A stretch of DNA of 64,000 nt from the NCBI RefSeq assembly GCF_900176395.1, contig NZ_FWXL01000002.1:372001-436000 (forward strand), given 5' to 3'. The number at the start of each line of letters is the position of its first letter. Position 1 is the stretch's first letter. A program made the position numbers and the translations under genes. Source of the stretch: Novosphingobium sp. B1. GTDB taxonomy: Bacteria > Pseudomonadota > Alphaproteobacteria > Sphingomonadales > Sphingomonadaceae. Shown here in pieces: positions 1 to 8,425 of this stretch. The notes beneath the pieces were generated by a model that worked only from the letters and a program-made list of their open reading frames with translations, ran no database searches and was not told the origin of the DNA.

Positions 1-1
1 T

Positions 2-307
2 GAGCGTGTGGCACCGGCTGGCACTGCGCCGATCGAACTTGATTCACCCGAGGCCGTACTGGGCGCGCTCTATGTTGTCGAAGGTTCGCGCCTGGGCGGA
101 GCCATGCTGGCCAAACGCGTGCCCGCCGATCTGCCGCGCCGTTATCTTGCCGCATCCGACCCGGCACGTTGGCGCGCGCTGGTTGCGCTGATCGACGAAA
201 CGCTGGTCACCACCACGCAGCGCGACGAAGCGTTGCGCGCAGCGCGGGCGGTGTTCAGCCTGTTCGAGCATGGAGCGGCGGCCCAGGCGAAGGCACCGGT
301 CCTTTGA
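2..307 (+). CDS. bphO: Biliverdin-producing heme oxygenase, C-terminal part (cut by window edge)
   Basis: The reading frame is open from the window edge, so only about the last 100 residues are visible. The segment YVVEGSRLGG matches the conserved distal-helix motif of bacterial heme oxygenases of the BphO type, which open heme to biliverdin. Its TGA stop at 305-307 overlaps the TTG start of the bacteriophytochrome gene, giving a TTGA junction that suggests translational coupling. Family knowledge: BphO supplies the biliverdin chromophore for the neighbouring phytochrome. The heme-ligating histidine lies upstream of the window and cannot be checked. The context and motif make the call fairly secure even though the protein is truncated by the window. 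Confidence 0.82.
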   Translation, partial: ERVAPAGTAPIELDSPEAVLGALYVVEGSRLGGAMLAKRVPADLPRRYLAASDPARWRALVALIDETLVTTTQRDEALRAARAVFSLFEHGAAAQAKAPVL

Positions 308-2892
308 GCACGGATTTTGCGGTCGACCTGACCAACTGCGATCGCGAGCCGATCCACATTCTCGGTGCGATCCAGCCCAGCGGCTTTCTGCTGGCGCTGA
401 CGGCCGACTGGATGGTGGCGCGCGCCTCCGTCAATCTCGTCCAGTTCATAGGACGCGAAGTGGCAGACGTTCTGGGCCTGCCTCTGGGCGAAGTATTCAC
501 GCCCCAGGCCGTGCACGACTTGCGCAACCGTTCGGCCATGCTGCGCGGCAACGATGCGGTTGAGCGCATGTTCGGCATCGAGCTGGTGCAGGGCTGTGTA
601 CCGTTCGATGTGGCGGTGCATTTTTCCGGTTCGAGCGTGGTGATCGAGGCCGAGCCTTCACGCGGCAGCATGGGCGACGTTACCGGCATCGTGCGGTCGA
701 TGTTCTCGCGGCTGGATCAATGTGCCGACATGGCCTCGTTCTATCGCATGGGCGCGCGGCAGATCCGTTCGCTGGTGCAGTTCGACCGGGTCATGGTCTA
801 CAAGTTCGCCGAGGACGGATCGGGCGAAGTGGTGGCCGAGGCGGTGCGGCCGGGCATCGGCCAGTTCATGGGGCTGCGCTATCCCGCCAGCGATATTCCG
901 GCGCAGGCGCGCCAGCTTTACATGCGCAACCTGCTGCGCGTGATCGGCGACGTCCGTGCCGAACCGGTGCCGATCGTGCCCGGGCGCGACGAGACCGGGG
1001 CACCGCTTGACCTTTCGCTGTCGTTGTTGCGATCGGTTTCGCCGATCCATATCGAGTACCTCAAGAACATGGGGGTCGAAGCTTCGCTTTCGATCTCGAT
1101 CATTGTCGAGGGCAAGCTGTGGGGCCTTTTCGCGTGCCATCACTATGGCCCGAACAACCCGAACTTCGAACGCCGCGCGATTGCCGAGCTGTTCTCGCAG
1201 ATGTTCTGCATGCGGCTGGAAAGCCGCGAGCGGCAGGAGACCATGGATTTCGAGCGCCGTGCGCGCGACATATCCGACCAGCTTCTGGGCGCTGTGGCAT
1301 CGGATGATTCCCTGCTGCGCGATCCCGACTGGCTGGCCGACATCCTGACCCACGCGATCAGCGCCGACGGGGTGGGCGTGTGGCTTTCAGGCAGTTACGC
1401 CTTTTCCGGCCAGTGCCCGCCGACCGATGATTTCCGCCGCATCATCCGCGCCTTGAACACCACGGCGGCTGGCAAGGTCTATGCAACCGACCGCATCGGT
1501 GCGCTGATCCCCAATGCCGAGGCGTTTTCGGACAAGGCAGCGGGGATGCTGGCGATTCCGATCTCGCGATCCCCGCGCGATTATGTGGTGCTGTTCCGGC
1601 AGGAAATGGTGCATTCGGTGCGCTGGGCTGGCGATCCGCACAAGCCGGTCGACTATGGCCCCAACGGTCCGCGCCTGACGCCGCGGCAGAGCTTTGCCGA
1701 ATGGAAGGAACTGGTGCGGGGGCGGTCCAAGCCGTTCACGCAATCGGAATTGCGCGTGGCAGAGACGCTGCGCGCCACCTTGATCGAAGTGGTGCTGCGA
1801 CTGGCCGACGAGGCATCGAGCGAGCGCCAGCAGGCGAGCGACCGGCAGGAACTGCTGATCGCCGAACTGAACCACCGCGTGCGCAACATCCTTGGCCTGA
1901 TCCGCGGGCTGATCCGGCAATCGCAGCCGAGCGACCCGGCGCTTGCCGGCTTCGTGAAGATGATCGACGGGCGCATCCATGCCCTTGCGCGGGCGCACAA
2001 CCAGATCACCGAGGACCACTGGGGCCCGGCACCGCTGCAGTCGCTGATCGATGCCGAAGCTGCAGCCTTCATGGTCGAGGAGGACCGCATCCGCAGCAAT
2101 GGTGCTTCGGTCATGCTCAATCCGCTGGCCTATTCAACGATGGCGCTGGTGCTGCACGAACTGGTCACCAATTCCACCAAGTACGGCAGCTTGTCGGTCA
2201 AGGAAGGCCATGTGGCGATCGATTGGGATTTTGGTCCCAAGGGCGACCTGCGACTGCGCTGGCGCGACGTTGGTGGGCCACCTGTGACCCAGCCCGAACG
2301 GCAGGGCTTCGGCACGACGATCATCCAGCGCTCGGTGCCTTATGATCTGGGCGGCGAGGCTGCGGTGCGCTTTCTTGAAAGCGGATTCGAGGCCGATTTC
2401 TGCATCCCCAAGCGCCATGTCGCCGAGGCGCTGACCGGCATGCGCGCGATCAAGTTCGCCAAGAGCGGACCGGGGCATCAGGAAGAGCCGCCGCAGGACC
2501 TGCTGGCCGGGCAGCGCGTGCTGCTGGTCGAGGACAGCCTGATCATCGCGCTCGACGCCGAGGACATCGTTGCCCGTCTTGGCGCGCAGGATGTATTGAC
2601 GGCCTCGTCGGTGGATTCTGCACTCGACCTGATCGCAGCGGCTCCACCCTCCGTAGCCATTCTCGACATCAATCTTGGCAGCACGACCAGCTTTGCCATC
2701 GCCGATGCCCTGCTGGAACGAGACGTGCCGTTCATGTTCGCCACCGGCTATGGCGAGCAGGCCAAGTTCCCGGACGTGCACCGTGGCCGGCCGGTGGTGC
2801 AAAAGCCTTACACCATCGGCAACATTGCCCGCGCATTGGTGGATGTGCTTCGCGCGCCGGATGAAACGGCGAGGGAACCCGACGGGAACTGA
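304..2892 (+). CDS. bphP: Bacteriophytochrome hybrid kinase (PAS-GAF-PHY-HWE/HisKA_2 kinase-receiver)
   Basis: A red/far-red light sensor kinase of 862 residues. I place the start at TTG 304, directly coupled to the heme oxygenase stop, because residues before it have no phytochrome similarity. Cys12, in TNCDREPIHI, is the expected biliverdin-linking cysteine of bacterial phytochromes. The GAF signature SDIPAQARQLY lies near residue 195, and the PHY tongue motif PRQSF near 460. The kinase has ELNHRVRN with phospho-accepting His524, typical of the HWE/HisKA_2 class, and an N-box HELVTNSTKYG near 620. A C-terminal receiver domain begins near 738, with phospho-acceptor Asp788 in ILDINLG. The protein is cytoplasmic. 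The fused receiver means phosphate may be passed or drained within the same polypeptide; no separate partner regulator follows in the window. Confidence 0.93.
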   Translation: MSTDFAVDLTNCDREPIHILGAIQPSGFLLALTADWMVARASVNLVQFIGREVADVLGLPLGEVFTPQAVHDLRNRSAMLRGNDAVERMFGIELVQGCVPFDVAVHFSGSSVVIEAEPSRGSMGDVTGIVRSMFSRLDQCADMASFYRMGARQIRSLVQFDRVMVYKFAEDGSGEVVAEAVRPGIGQFMGLRYPASDIPAQARQLYMRNLLRVIGDVRAEPVPIVPGRDETGAPLDLSLSLLRSVSPIHIEYLKNMGVEASLSISIIVEGKLWGLFACHHYGPNNPNFERRAIAELFSQMFCMRLESRERQETMDFERRARDISDQLLGAVASDDSLLRDPDWLADILTHAISADGVGVWLSGSYAFSGQCPPTDDFRRIIRALNTTAAGKVYATDRIGALIPNAEAFSDKAAGMLAIPISRSPRDYVVLFRQEMVHSVRWAGDPHKPVDYGPNGPRLTPRQSFAEWKELVRGRSKPFTQSELRVAETLRATLIEVVLRLADEASSERQQASDRQELLIAELNHRVRNILGLIRGLIRQSQPSDPALAGFVKMIDGRIHALARAHNQITEDHWGPAPLQSLIDAEAAAFMVEEDRIRSNGASVMLNPLAYSTMALVLHELVTNSTKYGSLSVKEGHVAIDWDFGPKGDLRLRWRDVGGPPVTQPERQGFGTTIIQRSVPYDLGGEAAVRFLESGFEADFCIPKRHVAEALTGMRAIKFAKSGPGHQEEPPQDLLAGQRVLLVEDSLIIALDAEDIVARLGAQDVLTASSVDSALDLIAAAPPSVAILDINLGSTTSFAIADALLERDVPFMFATGYGEQAKFPDVHRGRPVVQKPYTIGNIARALVDVLRAPDETAREPDGN

Positions 2893-2906
2893 GCCTTTGC
2901 CTTGGC

Positions 2907-3479
2907 ATGGCCAAGGGCAAGACAGGGCGCGCGCTGAAGCTTTTCCGGACGACCGCCGGGTTCGAGGACGCTTATGTCGCCGTGCCGAGCCGCAAGGCGG
3001 CGCTGGCGGCGTGGGGGACCGACAAGGACCTGTTCGCCCGTGGCATGGCCGAACAGGTTGGCGATCCGCAGGTTTGCCAAGCCGCGCTCGACCGCCCGGG
3101 CGAGGTCATTCGCGTGCCACGCGGGACGCTGGAGCAGCACTTGGTGGCGGCGGCGGCACAGGCGCCGCCCGAGGCGCGGCGCAAAACCCCACGCGCCGAT
3201 CGTGACGATGAGAAGCCGTCGACCCCGCCCCCGCCTGCCCCACGCAAGCGCCAGCCCCCGCCCAGCCGTGCAAAGCTGGAAGCAGCGCGCAAGGCGCTGG
3301 AGGACGAGGAGCGCGATGCCGCACGTGCCATTGCCGAGCTTTCGGGAAGGATCGAGCGGTTGCGAGAGGAGCGCGACGCGCTGCGCCGCGAGTTCGACGC
3401 GGCCATCGGCAGGCTGAAGGAGCGGTTGGAACGCGAGGGCGAAAGCTATCGCGCCGCGCTCGATGCATGGGATGGCTGA
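2907..3479 (+). CDS. Small charged coiled-coil protein, TolA-annotated family of sphingomonads
   Basis: A 190-residue protein of unknown function. The first 80 or so residues are a compact non-repetitive region. They are followed by a Pro-rich linker (PPPPAPRKRQPPPS, near 110-123) and a strongly charged Ala/Glu/Arg-rich stretch to the C-terminus that should form a coiled coil. There is no signal peptide or membrane segment. Related proteins in sphingomonads are often labelled 'cell envelope biogenesis protein TolA' because of the helical composition, but nothing here shows a TolA role. It starts 14 bases after the phytochrome stop and may share its transcript. Start ATG 2907 gives the whole conserved-looking N-terminus. 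Confidence 0.6.
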   Translation: MAKGKTGRALKLFRTTAGFEDAYVAVPSRKAALAAWGTDKDLFARGMAEQVGDPQVCQAALDRPGEVIRVPRGTLEQHLVAAAAQAPPEARRKTPRADRDDEKPSTPPPPAPRKRQPPPSRAKLEAARKALEDEERDAARAIAELSGRIERLREERDALRREFDAAIGRLKERLEREGESYRAALDAWDG

Positions 3480-3606
3480 TGGGCGGTTGACGCAATTAAC
3501 GATCGCAAGTGCCGCTTGTCCGGGCATTTGTGCTGCCGGATGGCACGGCTTGCGCGCAACGATTTAGCATTGTTGCATACTTGCCAAGGCGGTTGGTGCG
3601 CTTTAA

Positions 3607-3618
3607 GGTAGCGCTATC
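3607..3618. promoter_or_regulatory. LacI-type operator GGTAGCGCTATC, site 1
   Basis: The near-perfect palindrome GGTAGCGCTATC (core TAGCGCTA) lies 44 bases upstream of xylX. The same 12-mer, in one orientation or the other, recurs at 9603, 18908 and 51763, always in the 5' region of sugar-utilisation genes. The CG-centred palindrome is what LacI-family repressors usually bind, and one such repressor is encoded at 8426-9478. That it controls the xylX-xylB-xylC-esterase operon is inferred. Confidence 0.75.
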
Positions 3619-3662
3619 AATTCTAGAAATCTTGGACAACGAGAAAGCCGGGGGATGTACTG

Positions 3663-4787
3663 ATGGGTTTGGGCCTTACGGCTTGCCTGCCGCGTGACTA
3701 TGCAGATGGCGTGTTTCTGGGCCGCGCGCAGGGTCCGGATGGTCCACACGTGATCGTTCTGCAAGGCGGGCGAATCCACGACATTACTGGCGAGGCGAGC
3801 ACGGTTTCGGGTGCAGTGGCGCGGCGGATCTTTGGCGGTGGTAGCGATATCGGCGCGATCGAGGATGGCCTGCCCGATGGCTGGGACCTGCTTTCGCCAA
3901 TCGACATCCAGTGCGTGAAGGCCTGCGGCGTGACCTTTGCGGTCAGCGCCATCGAACGCGTGATCGAGGAACGCGCGCGTGGCGATGCGGCGGCAGCGGT
4001 CGAGATCCGCAAGGGGCTGGAAGCCACCATCGGTGCAGGCATCCGCGCGGTTGTGCCCGGCAGCGATGAGGCGATGGCGCTGAAGCAGGCGCTGATCACA
4101 CAGGGCATGTGGTCGCAATATCTCGAAGTGGCGATCGGGCCCGACGCCGAGGTGTTCTCGAAATCGCCGGTGCTTTCCACGGTCGGACATGGTGCGCCGA
4201 TCGGGGTGCGTTCGGATTCGAGCTGGAACAACCCCGAACCCGAAGTGGTGCTGGTGGTCGATCCGGCAGGCGAGGTCGTTGGCGCGACGCTTGGCAACGA
4301 TGTCAACCTGCGCGACTTCGAGGGGCGTTCGGCGCTGCTGCTGTCAAAGGCCAAGGACAACACGGCGTCCTGCGCGATCGGGCCATTCATCCGACTGTTC
4401 GGCAATGGCTTCGGGATCGACGACGTGCGCCAGGCCGAAGTTGAACTGGTGGTCGAGGGCCAGGACAACTTCCGCATGGAAGGCACCAACCGCATGACCG
4501 AAATCAGCCGCGATCCGCTGGACCTTGTGGACCAGACAATGAGCGAGCACAGCTATCCCGATGGCTTCGTGCTGTTTTGCGGCACGCTGTTTGCGCCGGT
4601 GCAGGACCGCGACGAGCCCGGTGGCGGCTTTACCCACAAGGTGGGCGATGTGGTGACGATCCGGTCGGAGCGGCTGGGCACCCTGACCAACACGGTGATG
4701 ACCTCGCGCGATGCGCCCAAGTGGCAGGTCGGCATCGGCGCGTTCATGCGCAATCTGGCCCAACGCGGCCTGGTGGAGAAGGCCTGA
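3663..4787 (+). CDS. xylX: 2-keto-3-deoxy-D-xylonate dehydratase, FAH family (XylX-like)
   Basis: A 374-residue protein of the fumarylacetoacetate hydrolase fold. In the Weimberg pathway XylX removes water from 2-keto-3-deoxy-D-xylonate to give 2-oxoglutarate semialdehyde. The C-terminal half holds the FAH core, with metal-ligand region EPEVVLVVD near residues 192-200 and GNDVNLRDFEG near 212. Size and operon position match Caulobacter XylX: the next two genes are D-xylose dehydrogenase and xylonolactonase, separated by 1 base and by an ATGA overlap. The protein is cytoplasmic. A putative LacI operator lies just upstream. An alternative reading as 2-keto-3-deoxy-D-arabinonate dehydratase (same family) cannot be excluded from sequence, but the neighbours favour the xylose substrate. 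Confidence 0.88.
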   Translation: MGLGLTACLPRDYADGVFLGRAQGPDGPHVIVLQGGRIHDITGEASTVSGAVARRIFGGGSDIGAIEDGLPDGWDLLSPIDIQCVKACGVTFAVSAIERVIEERARGDAAAAVEIRKGLEATIGAGIRAVVPGSDEAMALKQALITQGMWSQYLEVAIGPDAEVFSKSPVLSTVGHGAPIGVRSDSSWNNPEPEVVLVVDPAGEVVGATLGNDVNLRDFEGRSALLLSKAKDNTASCAIGPFIRLFGNGFGIDDVRQAEVELVVEGQDNFRMEGTNRMTEISRDPLDLVDQTMSEHSYPDGFVLFCGTLFAPVQDRDEPGGGFTHKVGDVVTIRSERLGTLTNTVMTSRDAPKWQVGIGAFMRNLAQRGLVEKA

Positions 4788-4788
4788 C

Positions 4789-5601
4789 ATGCCACATCAC
4801 ACGCTTGCCGATCCGGCTGCAGGGCAGGCCGCGCAGACCCGGCTGATGGCCGCACGGTATCCCAGCCTGCGCGACAAGCGGGTGATCGTGACCGGCGGCG
4901 CCAGCGGCATCGGCGAAGGGCTGGTCGAGGCCTTTGCATCGCAGGGCGCGCAGGTGGGCTTTGTCGATATCCAGGCCGAGGCGGCGGCTGGGCTGGTGCT
5001 CCGGCTGGGCGAGGCGCATCATTTGCCGGTGTTCCGCCTGCAGGATGTTTCCGATGTGGAAGGCCTTGGCGTTGCCATGCAGGGGCTGGTCGACGAGCTT
5101 GGCGGGTGCGACGTGCTGGTCAACAATGCGGCCAGTGATGACCGCCACGTGCTGGAAGACGTGACGCCGGCCTATTGGGATGAGCGGATTTCGGTCAACC
5201 TCAAGCACAAGTTCTTTGCATCGCAAGCCGTCTGGCCGGACATGAAGGCCAATGGCGGCGGAGTGATCCTCAACCTCGGGTCGATCTCGTGGCACCTCGG
5301 GCTGGACGAGTTGGCGTTGTACCAGATATCCAAGGCTGGTGTGGAAGGGCTGACGCGCAGTCTTGCCCGCGAGCTTGGACCCTATAACATCCGCGTCAAC
5401 ACGATCATTCCGGGCAATGTCCAGACCGAGCGCCAGATGCGCTGGTACACGCCCGAAGGAGAGGCGGAAATCGTTGCGGCACAATGCCTCAAGGGCCGAC
5501 TGCAGCCGGTGGATATCGCCGCGATGGCGCTGTTCCTGGCATCGGACGATGCCCGCTTCTGCACGGGGCACGAATACTGGGTCGACGGAGGATGGCGATG
5601 A
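4789..5601 (+). CDS. xylB: NAD-dependent D-xylose 1-dehydrogenase, SDR family
   Basis: A 270-residue short-chain dehydrogenase that oxidises D-xylose to D-xylonolactone, the first Weimberg step. It has the Rossmann motif TGGASGIGEG near residues 35-44, NNAASDDRH near 111, and the catalytic Ser in GSISWHLGL followed by the YQISK Tyr/Lys pair. The stretches DVTPAYWDERI, WYTPEGEAEIVAAQCLKG and CTGHEYWVDGGWR are very close to Caulobacter D-xylose dehydrogenase as I recall it. I chose ATG 4789, one base after the xylX stop; upstream codons overlap xylX and are not SDR-like. The name xylB follows the Caulobacter usage and should not be confused with the xylulokinase at 49140. Confidence 0.93.
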   Translation: MPHHTLADPAAGQAAQTRLMAARYPSLRDKRVIVTGGASGIGEGLVEAFASQGAQVGFVDIQAEAAAGLVLRLGEAHHLPVFRLQDVSDVEGLGVAMQGLVDELGGCDVLVNNAASDDRHVLEDVTPAYWDERISVNLKHKFFASQAVWPDMKANGGGVILNLGSISWHLGLDELALYQISKAGVEGLTRSLARELGPYNIRVNTIIPGNVQTERQMRWYTPEGEAEIVAAQCLKGRLQPVDIAAMALFLASDDARFCTGHEYWVDGGWR

Positions 5602-6509
5602 GCGATGCAGGAGCCGATAGCATGACGACTGGCGCCGTGGCCCGCGTTTTGCAGGCTGGCTGCACGCTGGGCGAAGGCCCGGTGTGGGACGCGGCGCGCG
5701 AATGCCTGTGGTTCACCGACATCAAGAGCCACCGCATCCACAGCTTCGACCCGGTGACGGGCCGGCACGAGAGCTTTCCCGTGCACGATCAGGTGGGCTG
5801 GGTGCTGCCGGCCAAGGGCGGGCAGCTTCTGGCGGGCATGCGCGACGGGCTCTATCTGTTCGATCCCGCTACCGGGCGCAGCGTGAAAGTGGCGCAAGTG
5901 CCGGGCGAGCCTGCGGGCAACCGCCTCAATGATGCCTGCGTCGATGGCAAGGGCCGTGTCTTCTTCGGTTCGATGGACGATGGCGAGACGGCTCCTGTCG
6001 GACGGTTCTATCGCGCGCATCGCCGCGAAGTCGTCGCGCAGGGGCCGGATGCGGTGTGCATCACCAACGGGCCGGCGGTCGCCCCTGACGGCAGCCGCAT
6101 CTACTTTACCGACACCCTGGCGAAGATGATCATGGTGGCCGAGCTTTCACCCGAGGGCGAGGTTGGCGAGGCGCGGGTCTTTGCCGATACCGCTTCCGAT
6201 TTTCCCGACGCCTATCCCGATGGGCCGGTGTGCGATGCGCAAGGCTGCGTCTGGACCGGGCTGTGGAACGGCTGGGGCGTGGCGCGCTATTCGGCGGACG
6301 GAAAGTTGCTGAGCAAGGTGCACCTGCCAGTGGGCAACGTCACCAAGCTGGCGTTCGGCGGACCCGATCTCAAGCGCGCTTTCGTGACCACTGCGCGCAA
6401 GGGGCTGGACGAGGCGGCGCTCGCGGCACAGCCGATGGCGGGCGACCTGTTTGCGTTCGATGTCGAGGTTCCGGGCGTGGCCTCGGCGCTGGCAGAGTTC
6501 TGGGCGTGA
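5598..6509 (+). CDS. xylC: D-xylonolactonase, SMP-30/gluconolactonase family
   Basis: A 303-residue beta-propeller lactonase that opens D-xylono-1,4-lactone (and probably L-arabinonolactone) to the sugar acid. Visible landmarks are LGEGPVWD near residue 20, with the metal-binding Glu, CITNGPAVAPDG and YFTDTL in the middle, and DAYPDGPVCD with the catalytic Asp. FGGPDLKRAFVTTARKG near the end is typical of XylC. The start ATG 5598 overlaps the preceding dehydrogenase stop (ATGA), and the stop overlaps the following GTG start, so the operon is translationally coupled throughout. The protein has no signal peptide and should act in the cytoplasm. It is the only sugar lactonase in the window, so it may serve both xylose and arabinose oxidation. 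Confidence 0.92.
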   Translation: MSDAGADSMTTGAVARVLQAGCTLGEGPVWDAARECLWFTDIKSHRIHSFDPVTGRHESFPVHDQVGWVLPAKGGQLLAGMRDGLYLFDPATGRSVKVAQVPGEPAGNRLNDACVDGKGRVFFGSMDDGETAPVGRFYRAHRREVVAQGPDAVCITNGPAVAPDGSRIYFTDTLAKMIMVAELSPEGEVGEARVFADTASDFPDAYPDGPVCDAQGCVWTGLWNGWGVARYSADGKLLSKVHLPVGNVTKLAFGGPDLKRAFVTTARKGLDEAALAAQPMAGDLFAFDVEVPGVASALAEFWA

Positions 6510-8425
6510 GGCGCGCCGTTCTGGCGGTGCTGGCAGCAGGGGTGGCAACGCCGGCCCTTTCCGCACCCGTTTCTACCGCACCGTCGCTGGAACTGGGCGC
6601 GGTGTGGAGCGATCATGCCGTGATCCAGCGCGACCGGCCTGTCGTGGTGGAGGGCCGGGCAGAACCGGGCGCCGTCGTATCCGGCACGCTTGGTACGGAA
6701 CGGGCCGAGGGCAAGGCCGGGGCGGACGGGGCGTTTGCGCTGACGTTCCGACCGCGCGGAGCTTCGGCGCAGGCCGTGGACCTGACGGTCAGCGCGGGCG
6801 CACAGACGCTGCGCGTGGCGGACCTGCTGGTGGGCGACGTGTGGCTCTGTTCGGGCCAATCGAACATGGAATTCCAGCTTTCGCGCGCGCTGAACGGCGG
6901 CGTGGAAGTGGCGATGTCGGCCGATCCGGCGCTGCGCCTGCTGCAGGTACCGAAGACGACATCGTACCTGCCCGAGCTTGAATTCGGCAGGCCGACGCGC
7001 TGGGCAGTTTCGGGCCCCGAGACCAGCGGCGATTTTTCTGCGGTGTGCTGGTTCATGGCCCGCGAACTGCGGCGGGCGCGGGGCGTGCCGATCGGCGCGG
7101 TTCACGCCAGCTGGGGCGGATCGAAGGTCACGCCGTGGCTCGATCCCGAAGCCGGCGCCGAGATTGGCGGGGCGAAAGACATGGCGCTGCTGGCGCTGTT
7201 CGCGCGCGACAAGCTGGCGGCTGTCACGCAGTTCACGCCGCGCTGGACGACCTGGTATTCAGGCGAGACCGGTGGCAGCACGCCGTGGACCAAGCCTGAC
7301 GCCCTGCAATGGCAGCCGGTTCCATCGATCCGGGGCTGGCAGGCGTGGGACACGACGGCGCTTGCGGCCAAGCCGACCGGCACCGTGTGGATGCGCCGGC
7401 AGGTGACGCTGACGCCGGCACAGGCCAAGGCCGGGGTGACATTGGCGCTGGGCGTGCTTGACGACATGGACATGACATTCGTCAACGGTCAGGCTGTGGG
7501 CAATACCTTCGGCTGGGACGAGGAGCGGTCCTATCCGGTGCCGCCGAAGTTGCTGAAGCCTGGCACCAACGAAATCATGGTCGCCGTGACCAACACTTAC
7601 GGCAACGGCGGCTTTGCCAGCGCGCCCGATCGCCTGTTCCTGACGCAGGCAAGCGGCGAGACCGTGCCGCTGGGCGAGGGCTGGCGCTTTGCCATCGCGC
7701 AGACAAAGACCTATCCGCCGCGCGCGCCGTGGGACGCCAATGCCGGCATCGGCCTGATGCACAATCGCATGATCGCGCCGCTCGGCCATTTCGCGATGGA
7801 TGGGGCGGTCTGGTATCAGGGCGAAAGCGATGTCGACACGGCGGACTATGCTCGCCGGATGAAGGCGCTGATCGCGGGCTGGCGCGCGCGGTTCGGACAG
7901 GACCTGAAGGTCGGCATCGTGCAACTGGCCAACTATGGCCCGGCGACGGACAGGCCGGTGGAATCGGGCTGGGCACGCACGCGCGACGTGCAGCGCCGGA
8001 TCGTGGCCGAAGATCCCAAGGCGTTCCTCGCCACGGCGATCGACCTGGGCGAGCGGACCGACATTCACCCCGCCAACAAGCTGCTGGTGGCGCAGCGGCT
8101 GGCAATGGGCGCGCAGGGCAAGGCTTTGCCGATGCCGGTTGCGGCAAGGGCACAAGGCAATGCGGTGCGCGTCAGCTTCAGCGGGGTCGAAGGCGAACTG
8201 CATGCGTGGAGTTCCGACACGGCAAACGGGTTCGAGCTGTGCGATGCCGGCGGGGCATGCCGCTTTGCTCCGGCACGGGTCGATGGTGATGCGGTAGTCA
8301 TCGCCAGCGACGGCAAGCCTGCAACCCGCGTCCGCTACGGCTGGGCGGACAGTCCGGTAGTCAACCTGTTCGACGGGCGCGCACAGGCCGTTCCCGGTTT
8401 CGAACTGGCGATTACGCCGAACTGA
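6506..8425 (+). CDS. Secreted sialate O-acetylesterase-type SGNH esterase (probable acetyl-xylan esterase)
   Basis: A 639-residue exported esterase. I place the start at GTG 6506, overlapping the xylC stop (GTGA), because it opens directly into a signal peptide (VRRAVLAVLAAGVATPALSA). The SGNH block I motif with nucleophile serine is CSGQSNMEF near residue 118. A late block near DLGERTDIHPANK supplies the Asp-x-x-His pair. A jelly-roll-like insert between these blocks (WMRRQVTLTPAQAKAG onwards) is usual for this family. Sialic acid is an unlikely substrate in this setting. Its place in the xylose operon suggests removal of acetyl groups from xylan or xylo-oligosaccharides in the periplasm, which is inferred from context. 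Confidence 0.85.
   Translation: MRRAVLAVLAAGVATPALSAPVSTAPSLELGAVWSDHAVIQRDRPVVVEGRAEPGAVVSGTLGTERAEGKAGADGAFALTFRPRGASAQAVDLTVSAGAQTLRVADLLVGDVWLCSGQSNMEFQLSRALNGGVEVAMSADPALRLLQVPKTTSYLPELEFGRPTRWAVSGPETSGDFSAVCWFMARELRRARGVPIGAVHASWGGSKVTPWLDPEAGAEIGGAKDMALLALFARDKLAAVTQFTPRWTTWYSGETGGSTPWTKPDALQWQPVPSIRGWQAWDTTALAAKPTGTVWMRRQVTLTPAQAKAGVTLALGVLDDMDMTFVNGQAVGNTFGWDEERSYPVPPKLLKPGTNEIMVAVTNTYGNGGFASAPDRLFLTQASGETVPLGEGWRFAIAQTKTYPPRAPWDANAGIGLMHNRMIAPLGHFAMDGAVWYQGESDVDTADYARRMKALIAGWRARFGQDLKVGIVQLANYGPATDRPVESGWARTRDVQRRIVAEDPKAFLATAIDLGERTDIHPANKLLVAQRLAMGAQGKALPMPVAARAQGNAVRVSFSGVEGELHAWSSDTANGFELCDAGGACRFAPARVDGDAVVIASDGKPATRVRYGWADSPVVNLFDGRAQAVPGFELAITPN

Noticed and set aside
6506-8425. 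Sialic acid metabolism, suggested by the sialate O-acetylesterase fold
   Set aside because: No sialidase, NanA or NanE genes are present, and the gene is coupled to the xylose operon, so acetyl-hemicellulose is a better fit.
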